A DNA stretch of 33,985 nucleotides, taken from NCBI GenBank assembly GCA_005885325.1, contig VAYX01000016.1, positions 1-33,985 of the forward strand, given 5' to 3'. A program made the position numbers and the translations under genes. This DNA is from Actinomycetota bacterium (GTDB lineage Bacteria > Actinomycetota > UBA4738 > HRBIN12). Below the pieces are notes generated by a model that saw nothing but the letters and a program-made list of their open reading frames with translations, searched no databases and had not been told where the DNA came from. This document shows, piece by piece, positions 16,584-23,905 of this stretch. Position 1 is the stretch's first letter. Every line of letters starts with the position of its first letter.

Positions 16584-17165
16584 GTGGACCTCGGCCCGAA
16601 AGCCGCTCTGATCGTCGTGGACGTCCAGAACGACTTCGCCGACCCCAAGGGGAGCCTCTACGTGAAGGGGGGCGAGATGGTGGTCCCGGTGATCAACGAG
16701 CAGGTGGAGGCGGCGAGGGCGGCCGGAGCTCTCGTCGTGTACACGCAGGACTGGCACCCGACGTCGACGCCCCACTTCCAGAAGGACGGCGGCATCTGGC
16801 CCGTGCACTGTGTCAAGGAGACGTGGGGCGCCGAGCTCCACCCGGATCTCTAGGTCGTGGGCCAGTCGGTGAAGAAAGGGACCGACGGCGAGGACGGCTA
16901 CTCCGCGTTCAGCGTGCGGGATCCGAGGACCGGGGAGACGGCCTCCACCCAGCTCGAGGCCATGCTCCGGGAACGAGGCGTCCAGGCCGTCACGGTGTGC
17001 GGCCTGGCCACCGACTATTGCGTGGTCGAGACGGTCCTCGACGCGCGGCGGCTGCGGTTCGAGACCGAGGTGCTTTCCCCGGCCGTCCGGGCGGTCGACC
17101 TCCACCCCGGCGACGGTGACCGCGCGCTCGAGCGCATGCGCGAGGCAGGGGCGGTCGTCGGTTAG
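16584..17165 (+). pseudogene. pncA: Nicotinamidase PncA interrupted by an in-frame TAG
   Basis: Nicotinamidases convert nicotinamide to nicotinate in NAD salvage. The reading frame from the GTG at 16584 to the TAG at 17163 would encode a normal PncA of about 193 residues, but a TAG at 16851-16853 interrupts it after residue 89. The first part has catalytic D13 (VVDVQNDF) and the metal ligands in QDWHPTSTPHF, plus WPVHCVK. The second part has the catalytic Lys in VKKGTDG and the catalytic Cys in GLATDYCVVE. Neither half holds a full active site. A GTG at 16857, three bases after the stop, could allow restart but has no good ribosome-binding site. TAG is the normal stop for many genes here, so recoding is unlikely. 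A recent nonsense mutation or a base error explains it best. Confidence 0.85.
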
Positions 17166-17180
17166 CGGTCGCCGCCGAGG

Positions 17181-18023
17181 TCAGCTCTGGCATTGCGGGC
17201 AGAAGTAGGCGCTCCGGCCGGAGACCTTCACGGTCTGGATCGGGGTGCGGCAGCGCCGGCAGGGCAGGCTCTGGCGGCCGTAGACCTTGAGCTCGTTCTG
17301 GAACTCGCCTGGCTTGCCGAACAGGTCGAGGTACGCCTCGTCCTCCAGCGTCGTCCCCCGGTACCGGATGGCCTCCTGCAAGACCTCCTGGAGCGAGCGA
17401 TAGAGACGGCGCACCTCCTGCGAGGAGAGTGTGTCCGACAACCGGTCGTGCCGCAGCCCCGCGGCGAACAGAACCTCGTCGGAGTAGATGTTGCCCAGCC
17501 CGGAGATGAACTTCTGGTCCATGAGGAGCTGCTTCAGCTTCGACCCCCGTTGGGCCATCTGCCCCCCAAACGACTGCCACGTGAAGACGTGGTCGAGGGG
17601 GTCGATGGCGATGTGCTGGAGCTCCTTCACCTTCCCCAGGTCATCGCCGGCCGCGACGAACATCTCCCCGAAGGTGCGCGGGTCGACGAACCGGAGGTCG
17701 CCCCCCTGCTGGAAGGTGATCACGACGTGGGTATGGGGCGGGAGCGGCACCCGCTTGTTGCCTCGGACGAACTGGCCGCTCATGCCGAAATGGACCACAA
17801 GCACGTCACCGTTGTCCAGGAACAGCAGGACGTACTTCCCACGGCGGTCGGCCTTCAGGATCTTGCGGCCGACGAGCCTGTCGACGAACTCCTTGCGCCT
17901 GCCGTGCCGGCGGATGACCCGCATGGCATTCTTCGACGGTCGGACCTCGGCCGCGGCGATCTTGCGGCCCACGACGTCCTTTTCGAGGTCTCGCCGCATC
18001 ACCTCGACTTCGGGAAGCTCCAC
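17181..18023 (-). CDS. mutM: Fpg/Nei family DNA glycosylase (MutM-like) lacking Pro2
   Basis: Base-excision repair enzyme that removes oxidised purines such as 8-oxoguanine and nicks the abasic site. The 280-residue protein has the N-terminal domain (ELPEVEVMRRDLEKDVVG), the conserved K63 in RRGKYVLLF, VVHFGMSGQF, the DPRTFGEM segment, the helix-two-turn-helix GLGNIYSDEVLFAAGL, and a four-Cys zinc finger at the end (CRRC then CPQC). Family enzymes begin Met-Pro-Glu, and the exposed Pro2 is the nucleophile. Here the GTG at 18023 is followed directly by Glu, and the codon before it is the in-frame rnc stop, so no upstream start can supply Pro2. The gene lies directly after rnc. Family assignment is firm; its chemistry is open. 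Confidence 0.9.
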   Translation of the reverse strand: MELPEVEVMRRDLEKDVVGRKIAAAEVRPSKNAMRVIRRHGRRKEFVDRLVGRKILKADRRGKYVLLFLDNGDVLVVHFGMSGQFVRGNKRVPLPPHTHVVITFQQGGDLRFVDPRTFGEMFVAAGDDLGKVKELQHIAIDPLDHVFTWQSFGGQMAQRGSKLKQLLMDQKFISGLGNIYSDEVLFAAGLRHDRLSDTLSSQEVRRLYRSLQEVLQEAIRYRGTTLEDEAYLDLFGKPGEFQNELKVYGRQSLPCRRCRTPIQTVKVSGRSAYFCPQCQS

Positions 18024-18755
18024 CTACGCTCCCTTCGACCCCGTCTCGACGGGGCGCTCCGAGAGCTTCACGTAGGCTTCGTGGGCGGCCTGCTGCTCGG
18101 CCTCTTTCTTGGAGCGGCCGATCCCGGTGCCGTAGGGCCTCCCGGCCAGGAAGACGGTGGCCGTGAACTCCTTCTCATGGTCGGGGCCCCGTTCGTCGAT
18201 GCGGTACTCCGGGAGCGCCCGCAGGTCCTGCGAGGCCAGCTCCTGGAGGATCGTCTTGTAATCGCGTTCTCCCTCGCCCCGGACGTACGCAACCATGCGC
18301 GGGCGGAACAACCGCTCGATGATCGGTCGCGCGGCGTCGAGCCCGAGGTCGAGGTAGACAGCGCCCAGGACGGCCTCCAAGGCGTCGGCCAGGATGCTGG
18401 ACTTGTCCCTTCCCCCGGAGAGCTCCTCCCCCTTGCCCAGGCGGATCACCGAACCGAGCCCGAGGTCGCGGGCCACCTCGGCCAGGGCTCCCATGTTCAC
18501 GATGGCCGCACGCAGCTTGGCCAGCTCACCCTCGGAGAGGTCGGGGAACTCCCGGTACGCCAGATCGGTGACCACCAGACCGAGGACGGCATCGCCCAGG
18601 AACTCGAGGCGCTCGTTGTTGAACGCGAGCTCCTGCTCGAACGCGAACGACCGGTGGGTCAACGACTGGTCACGAAGGTCGGCGTCCGCGAAGCGGACGC
18701 CGAGCGCCCGCTCCAAGGCCACGGTCGTCGCGTCGTCGGCACCGGTCGAGCTCAC
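18024..18755 (-). CDS. rnc: Ribonuclease III
   Basis: Cuts double-stranded RNA and processes rRNA precursors. The 243-residue protein has the catalytic signature [12 protein letters not shown], the second acidic cluster in [16 protein letters not shown], and a C-terminal double-stranded-RNA-binding domain ([13 protein letters not shown] to [16 protein letters not shown]). I chose the GTG at 18755, preceded by GAGGGA at a good distance; another in-frame GTG at 18767 would add four residues but has poorer spacing. It follows rpmF by 19 bases and abuts mutM, matching the order in other Actinomycetota. Confidence 0.94.
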   Translation of the reverse strand: MSSTGADDATTVALERALGVRFADADLRDQSLTHRSFAFEQELAFNNERLEFLGDAVLGLVVTDLAYREFPDLSEGELAKLRAAIVNMGALAEVARDLGLGSVIRLGKGEELSGGRDKSSILADALEAVLGAVYLDLGLDAARPIIERLFRPRMVAYVRGEGERDYKTILQELASQDLRALPEYRIDERGPDHEKEFTATVFLAGRPYGTGIGRSKKEAEQQAAHEAYVKLSERPVETGSKGA

Positions 18756-18774
18756 GCGGTCCCTCACGACCTCG

Positions 18775-18951
18775 CTACTCGACCTCGATGGCCTGGCGAC
18801 CCCCGTAGTAGCCGCAATTGGCGCAGACACGATGGGGGAGCTTGGGTTGATGGCACTGGGGGCAGGTGGAGTACGTCGCGGCCTGCGCCTTCCAGTTGGC
18901 ACGCCGCTTGGCCCCCCGGGCCTGGGTCTGTCTCCTCTTCGGTACCGGCAT
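18775..18951 (-). CDS. rpmF: 50S ribosomal protein L32, zinc-binding form
   Basis: The 58-residue protein starts [18 protein letters not shown] and carries four zinc-ligand cysteines, C30 and C33 (CPQC) and C43 and C46 (CANC). This is the zinc-ribbon (C+) version; the C- paralogue used under zinc starvation is not seen here. The ATG at 18951 is preceded by GGAAGGA. It sits between the DUF177 gene and rnc, an arrangement found across bacteria. Confidence 0.96.
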   Translation of the reverse strand: MPVPKRRQTQARGAKRRANWKAQAATYSTCPQCHQPKLPHRVCANCGYYGGRQAIEVE

Positions 18952-18979
18952 CGGTCCTTCCTTTCTCGCCTGTCGCGCC

Positions 18980-19489
18980 CTACGGGTCGCGGAACAGCTG
19001 CTCGAGCCCGGCCCACCGTGGATCGACGACCTCCTCGGAGCACGTGCACTCGCCGAGGTTGCGGTCGCCACCGCAACGCGGGCACAGCCCCAGACAATCG
19101 GGCCGGCACAAGGGGGAGAACGGCATCGACAGGACGACGGAGTCCCGGACCATCTGCTCCGGGTCCAGCGTCAGGTCCTCACCGAGCTCGTAATCGTCCT
19201 CCGGACCCGGCCGGAGAGGGAACAGCTCGTGCATCTCGACGTCGAACGGCTGCGTGAACTCCTTCAGGCATCGGGCGCAGCGGAGCGCCATCGTGCCCCG
19301 GATGGTCCCGGTCGCGTACACCCCGTCGACCACGCTCTCCAATGTGAGATCGCCCGAGAGGCGCTGGTCCCCCGAAACCTCGGCAAGCTCCGTGTGCAAC
19401 CCCTCGACGGCCTCGTCCACGCGCACCGTCTTGGTCGAGCCTGGGCTGTCGACCAGGTCGCGGACGTCGATCGCGCGCATCACCATCAC
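18980..19489 (-). CDS. DUF177 / YceD family protein
   Basis: A protein of about 169 residues of the YceD family, linked to accumulation of 23S rRNA and almost always encoded before rpmF. It shows the family features: an N-terminal beta-rich part, [19 protein letters not shown], and a C-terminal cysteine cluster ([16 protein letters not shown] followed by ECTC) that probably binds a metal. The GTG at 19489 overlaps the sepIVA stop as GTGA and is preceded by GGAGGAAGAGGA; an ATG one codon later is equally possible. Function beyond the rRNA link is not settled. Confidence 0.92.
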   Translation of the reverse strand: MMVMRAIDVRDLVDSPGSTKTVRVDEAVEGLHTELAEVSGDQRLSGDLTLESVVDGVYATGTIRGTMALRCARCLKEFTQPFDVEMHELFPLRPGPEDDYELGEDLTLDPEQMVRDSVVLSMPFSPLCRPDCLGLCPRCGGDRNLGECTCSEEVVDPRWAGLEQLFRDP

Positions 19490-20019
19490 TCCTCTTCCTC
19501 CAACTCCTCCGGGCCGAACTCCTGCTGGGCCGGCGCCGTCCCCCGCAGGCGGTCCCTTCCCCCCTCCACCTGCTCGAGCGTGCGGCCCAGGGCGGCCTTG
19601 GTGGCAGCCAGCTCCTCACCGCTTCGCTGCAGCGCGATCTCGAATTGGGCCAGCTTGGCGTCCACGTAGTCTTCGGCCTCCAGGCGCATCCGCCGGGCCT
19701 CCTCGCGGGCCTCGGCCAGGATCCGGTCGGCTTCGGCCTCCGCTCGCTTCATCACCTCTTCGCGGGTGGCCATGCGGAGCTGCTCCTGCTCTGCCTCCTC
19801 CACGATCCGCTGCGAGTCGCGGCGGGCCTTGGTCAGGAGCTCCTCACGATCCTTCACCACCCACCGGGCCTGCTTGATCTCCTCGGGCAAGGCCTCCCGC
19901 ATCTGGGCCACCAGCTCCAGGATCTCCTCCCGGTTCAGCAGGGCCGACGAGGAGAGCGGCATGGACTTCGCCTCCCTGATCATGTCCTCCATCTGTTGCA
20001 GGCGGGCCGCAAGGTCCAC
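19486..20019 (-). CDS. sepIVA: SepIVA-like DivIVA-domain coiled-coil protein
   Basis: A 177-residue, mostly helical protein with a long charged coiled coil. The N-terminus (LAARLQQMEDMIREAKSMPL, then SSSALLNREEILELVAQMREALP) and the Ala/Glu/Arg repeats (EAEADRILAEAREEARRM, AEDYVDAKLAQFE) match the actinobacterial protein found between coaD and DUF177, called SepIVA (Rv2927c) in mycobacteria, where it is a division and cell-envelope factor. The GTG at 20019 shares its first base with the last base of the coaD stop (TAGTG). The tail is acidic with six Glu in the last nine residues. Family by position and pattern; a division role is by analogy. Confidence 0.85.
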   Translation of the reverse strand: MDLAARLQQMEDMIREAKSMPLSSSALLNREEILELVAQMREALPEEIKQARWVVKDREELLTKARRDSQRIVEEAEQEQLRMATREEVMKRAEAEADRILAEAREEARRMRLEAEDYVDAKLAQFEIALQRSGEELAATKAALGRTLEQVEGGRDRLRGTAPAQQEFGPEELEEEE

Positions 20020-20504
20020 TACCGGGGACCCCCGAGCTTCTCCGCCAGCCGCTCGGCCACGACCGCCGGCACCAGCCCCGAGACGTCGCCTCCGTACCTG
20101 GCGACCTCCCTGACCAAAGACGAGGACAGGAACGACCAGTTCGGCGCGGTGGTCATGAACAGGGTCTCCACGCCCGACAGGCTCCGGTTCATCTGGGCCA
20201 TCTGGATCTCGTACTCGAAGTCCGTCACCGCCCGGAGGCCCTTGACAATGACGCTGGAGCCCCGGAGCCTTGCGTAGTCCACGAGCAATCCGGAGAACGG
20301 ATCGACCTCCACGTTCCCCAGCTCGCTCGTTGCCTCCTTGAGCATCGAGACCCGCTCCTCCACACTGAACAATGGTTGCTTGGCCGGGTTCTCCAGCACC
20401 GCGACCACCACCGTGTCGAAGTGCCGCCCAGCCCGTTCGATGATGTCGAGATGACCGTTCGTCACGGGGTCGAACGTCCCCGGACACAGGGCGGTCAAGC
20501 CCAA
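20019..20504 (-). CDS. coaD: Phosphopantetheine adenylyltransferase
   Basis: Makes dephospho-CoA from 4'-phosphopantetheine and ATP, the fourth step of coenzyme A synthesis. The 161-residue protein has the nucleotidyltransferase motif PGTFDPVTNGHLDII, the substrate-binding VKGLRAVTDFEYEIQMAQMN, and the C-terminal SFLSSSLVREVARYGGDVSG. The start is a TTG at 20504, supported by GGGAGG six bases upstream and by the family N-terminus; another TTG at 20498 is possible. It lies one base from the rsmD stop, the common rsmD-coaD pair. Confidence 0.95.
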   Translation of the reverse strand: MGLTALCPGTFDPVTNGHLDIIERAGRHFDTVVVAVLENPAKQPLFSVEERVSMLKEATSELGNVEVDPFSGLLVDYARLRGSSVIVKGLRAVTDFEYEIQMAQMNRSLSGVETLFMTTAPNWSFLSSSLVREVARYGGDVSGLVPAVVAERLAEKLGGPR

Positions 20505-20505
20505 C

Positions 20506-21060
20506 TCAGACCTCCCGGTAGACCAGGACGAGGGTGTCGCCGTACTCCAGGCGCCTCGCGACGTGCCAGTGTACTGGAATGACAGGCATGGAACCCCTGA
20601 CCGGACGGGTCAGGACGACCGTCCACCCGTGCTCGGGGAGCCATCCCGATCCGAGCTCGGCGAGCACGGCGTCCACCTCCGCCTCGGGCGCCTCGTAGGG
20701 GGGATCGGCCACCACCAGGTCGAACGGTCCTGCCGATCTGTCATGCCTGGTGACGAACGCGGTCACCGCCGAAGCGATCACGGCCCCCCGCTCGGCCAGC
20801 GCCGTACGGTCGAGGTTCCGGCGGATGGTGGTCAGTGCCGGGCGGCTCCGGTCCACGAAGGCGGCCCGCTCCGCCCCCCGCGAGAGGGCCTCGATGCCCA
20901 ATGCGCCCGTCCCCGCGTACAGGTCCAGCACCGCCGCGCCGGGGACGTCGGAGGCGATGCTGGAGAACAGGCCCTCCCTCGCCATGTCGGAGACCGGGCG
21001 AACCCCCCGCGGGACGGGCGCCAGGCGGACGCCTTTCGCCGTCCCGGCGATGATCCGCAT
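20506..21060 (-). CDS. rsmD: 16S rRNA (guanine966-N2)-methyltransferase
   Basis: Methylates G966 of 16S rRNA. The 184-residue protein has the typical N-terminus MRIIAGTAKGVRL, the segment RPVSDMAREGLFSSI, SAM-binding DLYAGTGALGIEALSRGA and the catalytic motif DPPY. The ATG at 21060 is the family start. It follows recG by 30 bases and precedes coaD by one, the common recG-rsmD-coaD order. Confidence 0.94.
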   Translation of the reverse strand: MRIIAGTAKGVRLAPVPRGVRPVSDMAREGLFSSIASDVPGAAVLDLYAGTGALGIEALSRGAERAAFVDRSRPALTTIRRNLDRTALAERGAVIASAVTAFVTRHDRSAGPFDLVVADPPYEAPEAEVDAVLAELGSGWLPEHGWTVVLTRPVRGSMPVIPVHWHVARRLEYGDTLVLVYREV

Positions 21061-21090
21061 GGAAACGACTGTAACGGCGTCGGCAGACCG

Positions 21091-23289
21091 CTAGGAGTGG
21101 AACAGCCAGTCGATCGAGCGCTCGAACCGACTCCGAAGCTCGTCGAGGAGGCCCGGGTGTCGCTCGAGATCGGGATCCTCCTCGATCGCGGCGAACGCCC
21201 GTGCTCGCGCCCGCTTCACCAGCTCGAGGTCGTCGGCGAGGCGCGCGAGCTTCAGGTCCGGAAGCCCCGATTGGCGAACGTCGAACAGCGTGCCCTCGCC
21301 CCGCAGGCGCAGGTCCTCGTCGGCCAGCTCGAACCCGTCCGTGGTCCGAACCATGGCCGCGAGTCGAGCCCTGGCCTCCTCGTTCTCCGGGGTGCTCTCG
21401 TCGAACAGGACGCAGTACGACCGGTACTCGCCACGCCCGATCCTCCCCCGGAGCTGGTGGAGCTGCGCCAGGCCGAACCGCTCGGCGTTCTCCACCATCA
21501 TCACGGTCGCGTTGGGGACGTCGACGCCGACCTCGATCACGGTGGTGGAGATCAGCAGGTGGTGCTTGCCCGCCCGGAACTCCTCCATCACCCGCTCCTT
21601 GGCCGTCGGCCGGAGCCGCCCGTGCAGGACCTCCACGGAGAGGTCCGGGAACACCTGGGTCGCCAGCCGCTCGGCCTCCTTCTCGGCGGCCCGGACCTCG
21701 GCCCGATTGGCCTCGTCGATCGCCGCGCAGACCACGAAGGCCTGCCGGCCGGCCTGAACCTCCCGGCGGACCAGGTCGTAGGCCGCCGTACGCTCCGCGG
21801 CGGTCTTGGCGATCCGGGTCTCGACGGGCTGGCGACCCGAGGGCATCTCGTCCAGCAGGACCACGTCGAGGTCCCCGTAGTACGTGAGCGCGAGTGTCCG
21901 GGGGATGGGGGTGGCCGTCATGATCAGCACATCCGGTGAGCCGCCCTTCCCCTTCAGTGCCATCCTCTGGTGGACGCCGAACCGATGCTGCTCGTCGATC
22001 ACGGCGAGGGACAGGTCCAGGAACGAGACGCCCTCCTGGACCAGCGCGTGGGTCCCCACGACGAGGTCCACGTCACCGCCGGCGATGCCGTCCAGGATCC
22101 TGGTCCGGTCCTTGCCGGTCACCGACGCCGACAACAGCGCGTAGGTGACGCCGGGCCCGCCCGTCGATGTCTGGGACTCGAGCAACGACGCCTGGCCATC
22201 GGTAGGTCCGTCCGCCAGCTCGAGGTAGGAAACGGCCCCGAACGGCCCCAGCAGCTCGGTCATCGACCGGAAATGCTGCCCGGCGAGGACTTCGGTCGGG
22301 GCCATGATCGCCGCCTGGTGGCCCGACTGGATCGCGACCAGCGCCGCATAGAGCGCGACCAGGGTCTTGCCCGAGCCCACGTCCCCCTGCAGGAGCGCGT
22401 TCATGGGTCGGGGACGGGCCATGGCGTCCCCCACCTGTTGCATGGCCCGGCGCTGTGCCCGGGTGGGCTCGAACGGCACGCCGGTGAGCAGCCGCTCCAC
22501 CAGCGGACCGCTCGTTTCGTGCGCGACTCCTCGCTGGCCCGCCTCCACCCGATGCTTGCGGAACGCCACGCCGAGCTCCAGCGTGAACAGTTCGTCGAAC
22601 TTCAGCCGTTCACGGGCACTCGCCAGATCCTCCTGTGACTCGGGGAAGTGGACGGCGCGGATGGCCGGATCGAAGGATGGGAGGGACTCGGCCGCGACGA
22701 TGTCCTCGGGGAGTGGGTCGGGGATCCGCGGAAGGCGTTCGAGCGCTCGGAACACGAGCTCGCGGATGGTCCGGGTGGTCACGCCCTCCGTGGCCCGGTG
22801 GACCGGCGTGATCCGGCCGGTGTGCACCATGTCCGCCTCGGCCCCCCGGAGGATCTCCACCTCGAAGTTGACCATCTGCAACTTGCCCCGGTACAGGGCT
22901 GGGGTGCCGGACACGGCGAGCTCCTGCCCTTCCTTGTACAGCGTCGCCGCCCACGGCTGATTGAAGAACGTGAGGTCGAGGTAGCCAGAGCCGTCGTACA
23001 GGGTGACCGTCACCATGCTCTGGCGCCTGCGGGTCTGGCGCTTCGTGGTCCGCTTCACCCGGGCGATGACCGTCCCCTCCTGCCCCACCCGGAGATCCCG
23101 GATCGAGGCCACCTGCGATCGGTCGATGTAGCGCCGCGGGTAGTGATGGAGCAGGTCCCGCACCGTGCGGATGTCCAGCGCCTCAGCCAGGACGTCGGCG
23201 GCCGGCGGGCCCTTGTCTTTGAACCCGGCCCGGCGCGCCGCCAGGGCGCGGTCGATGGCCGTGATCGGCGACGAGAGCGTGAGCGTCAC
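21091..23289 (-). CDS. recG: ATP-dependent DNA helicase RecG
   Basis: Branch-migration helicase that regresses stalled forks and processes Holliday junctions. The chosen 732-residue form fits the family. The N-terminal wedge/OB-fold domain (about 40-180) includes LLHHYPRRYIDRS and YRGKLQMVNFEVEI. The helicase core has Walker A LLQGDVGSGKT, MAPTEVLAGQH, the DExH motif AVIDEQHRFGVHQR, MTATPIPRTLALT, EVLHGRL, and motif VI QLRGRIGRG. I set the start at the GTG at 23289, where the conserved protein begins; the frame remains open to 23472, but that part overlaps the divergent lipoprotein gene. No clear Shine-Dalgarno precedes it. It heads the recG-to-mutM run. Confidence 0.94.
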   Translation of the reverse strand: MTLTLSSPITAIDRALAARRAGFKDKGPPAADVLAEALDIRTVRDLLHHYPRRYIDRSQVASIRDLRVGQEGTVIARVKRTTKRQTRRRQSMVTVTLYDGSGYLDLTFFNQPWAATLYKEGQELAVSGTPALYRGKLQMVNFEVEILRGAEADMVHTGRITPVHRATEGVTTRTIRELVFRALERLPRIPDPLPEDIVAAESLPSFDPAIRAVHFPESQEDLASARERLKFDELFTLELGVAFRKHRVEAGQRGVAHETSGPLVERLLTGVPFEPTRAQRRAMQQVGDAMARPRPMNALLQGDVGSGKTLVALYAALVAIQSGHQAAIMAPTEVLAGQHFRSMTELLGPFGAVSYLELADGPTDGQASLLESQTSTGGPGVTYALLSASVTGKDRTRILDGIAGGDVDLVVGTHALVQEGVSFLDLSLAVIDEQHRFGVHQRMALKGKGGSPDVLIMTATPIPRTLALTYYGDLDVVLLDEMPSGRQPVETRIAKTAAERTAAYDLVRREVQAGRQAFVVCAAIDEANRAEVRAAEKEAERLATQVFPDLSVEVLHGRLRPTAKERVMEEFRAGKHHLLISTTVIEVGVDVPNATVMMVENAERFGLAQLHQLRGRIGRGEYRSYCVLFDESTPENEEARARLAAMVRTTDGFELADEDLRLRGEGTLFDVRQSGLPDLKLARLADDLELVKRARARAFAAIEEDPDLERHPGLLDELRSRFERSIDWLFHS

Positions 23290-23350
23290 GGGGAGCCGGT
23301 CGGTTCGGTCGGCGGCGCGGAACCCACACCGTGGTTCTACCATGCACCTC

Positions 23351-23902
23351 ATGCCGCTCCGCCGGATCGCCTTCGCGTCCGCCCTCATCGCGATGGCGGC
23401 GGCGGCGTGCACGGGTGGTGCCTCGGACGTCGGCGGGGGCGATCGGACGCCGGTTCCGGCGCGGAACGCCACGCAGGCCCCCCTCCTGCCGACCGACGCT
23501 TCGGCCCTTCCCGGGTTCGACTTCGGAACCTTCCAGGAGCTGCTGGGTCAGCTGAAGGGAACCCCCGTGGTCGTGAACGTCTGGGCGGCATGGTGCGGGC
23601 CGTGCCGGGTGGAGGCCCCGGACCTGGCGTCCGCCTCGCACTCCTACGGCTCCCGCGTCCAGTTCTTGGGGGTGGACATCTTGGACTCGCGATCATCGGC
23701 CAGGTCCTTCATGGTCGAGTACGGGTGGAACTACCCGAGCGTCTTCGACCCCACGGCCGCGATCCGAAACGGTTTGGGGTTCGTGGGGCAGCCGGACACC
23801 ATCTTCTACGACGCCGGGGGCCGCATCGCGATGACCTGGCAGGGGCCGCTCACCCCCGCTGCCCTCCAGAAGGGATTGAACAGGATCCTTCCTTCGGTCT
23901 GA
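23351..23902 (+). CDS. TlpA/ResA-like thioredoxin-fold lipoprotein
   Basis: A membrane-anchored thiol-disulfide oxidoreductase-like protein of 183 residues. The N-terminus has a signal peptide ending in a lipobox (AMAAAAC), so the mature protein should be lipid-anchored outside the membrane. The thioredoxin fold has the active-site WCGPCR in VNVWAAWCGPCRVEAPDL, the TlpA-type VQFLGVDI, and a cis-Pro loop GFVGQPDTIFYD. Such proteins reduce apocytochromes or act as general redox partners; no cytochrome genes are near, so the partner is unknown. I prefer the ATG at 23351 because TACCAT at 23338-23343 would place transcription there; the ATG at 23342 is the alternative. It runs away from recG and toward the cyclase gene, ending three bases short of it. 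Confidence 0.85.
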   Translation: MPLRRIAFASALIAMAAAACTGGASDVGGGDRTPVPARNATQAPLLPTDASALPGFDFGTFQELLGQLKGTPVVVNVWAAWCGPCRVEAPDLASASHSYGSRVQFLGVDILDSRSSARSFMVEYGWNYPSVFDPTAAIRNGLGFVGQPDTIFYDAGGRIAMTWQGPLTPAALQKGLNRILPSV

Positions 23903-23905
23903 GCG

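Noticed and set aside
16584-17165. TAG recoding (for example pyrrolysine or a reassigned stop) to explain the split pncA.
   Set aside because: TAG is the terminator of at least ten intact genes in the window, and no recoding element was seen downstream of the codon.
17150-17181. Possible hairpin between the convergent pncA and mutM ends.
   Set aside because: Only about five clean base pairs and no T-run; not a credible terminator.
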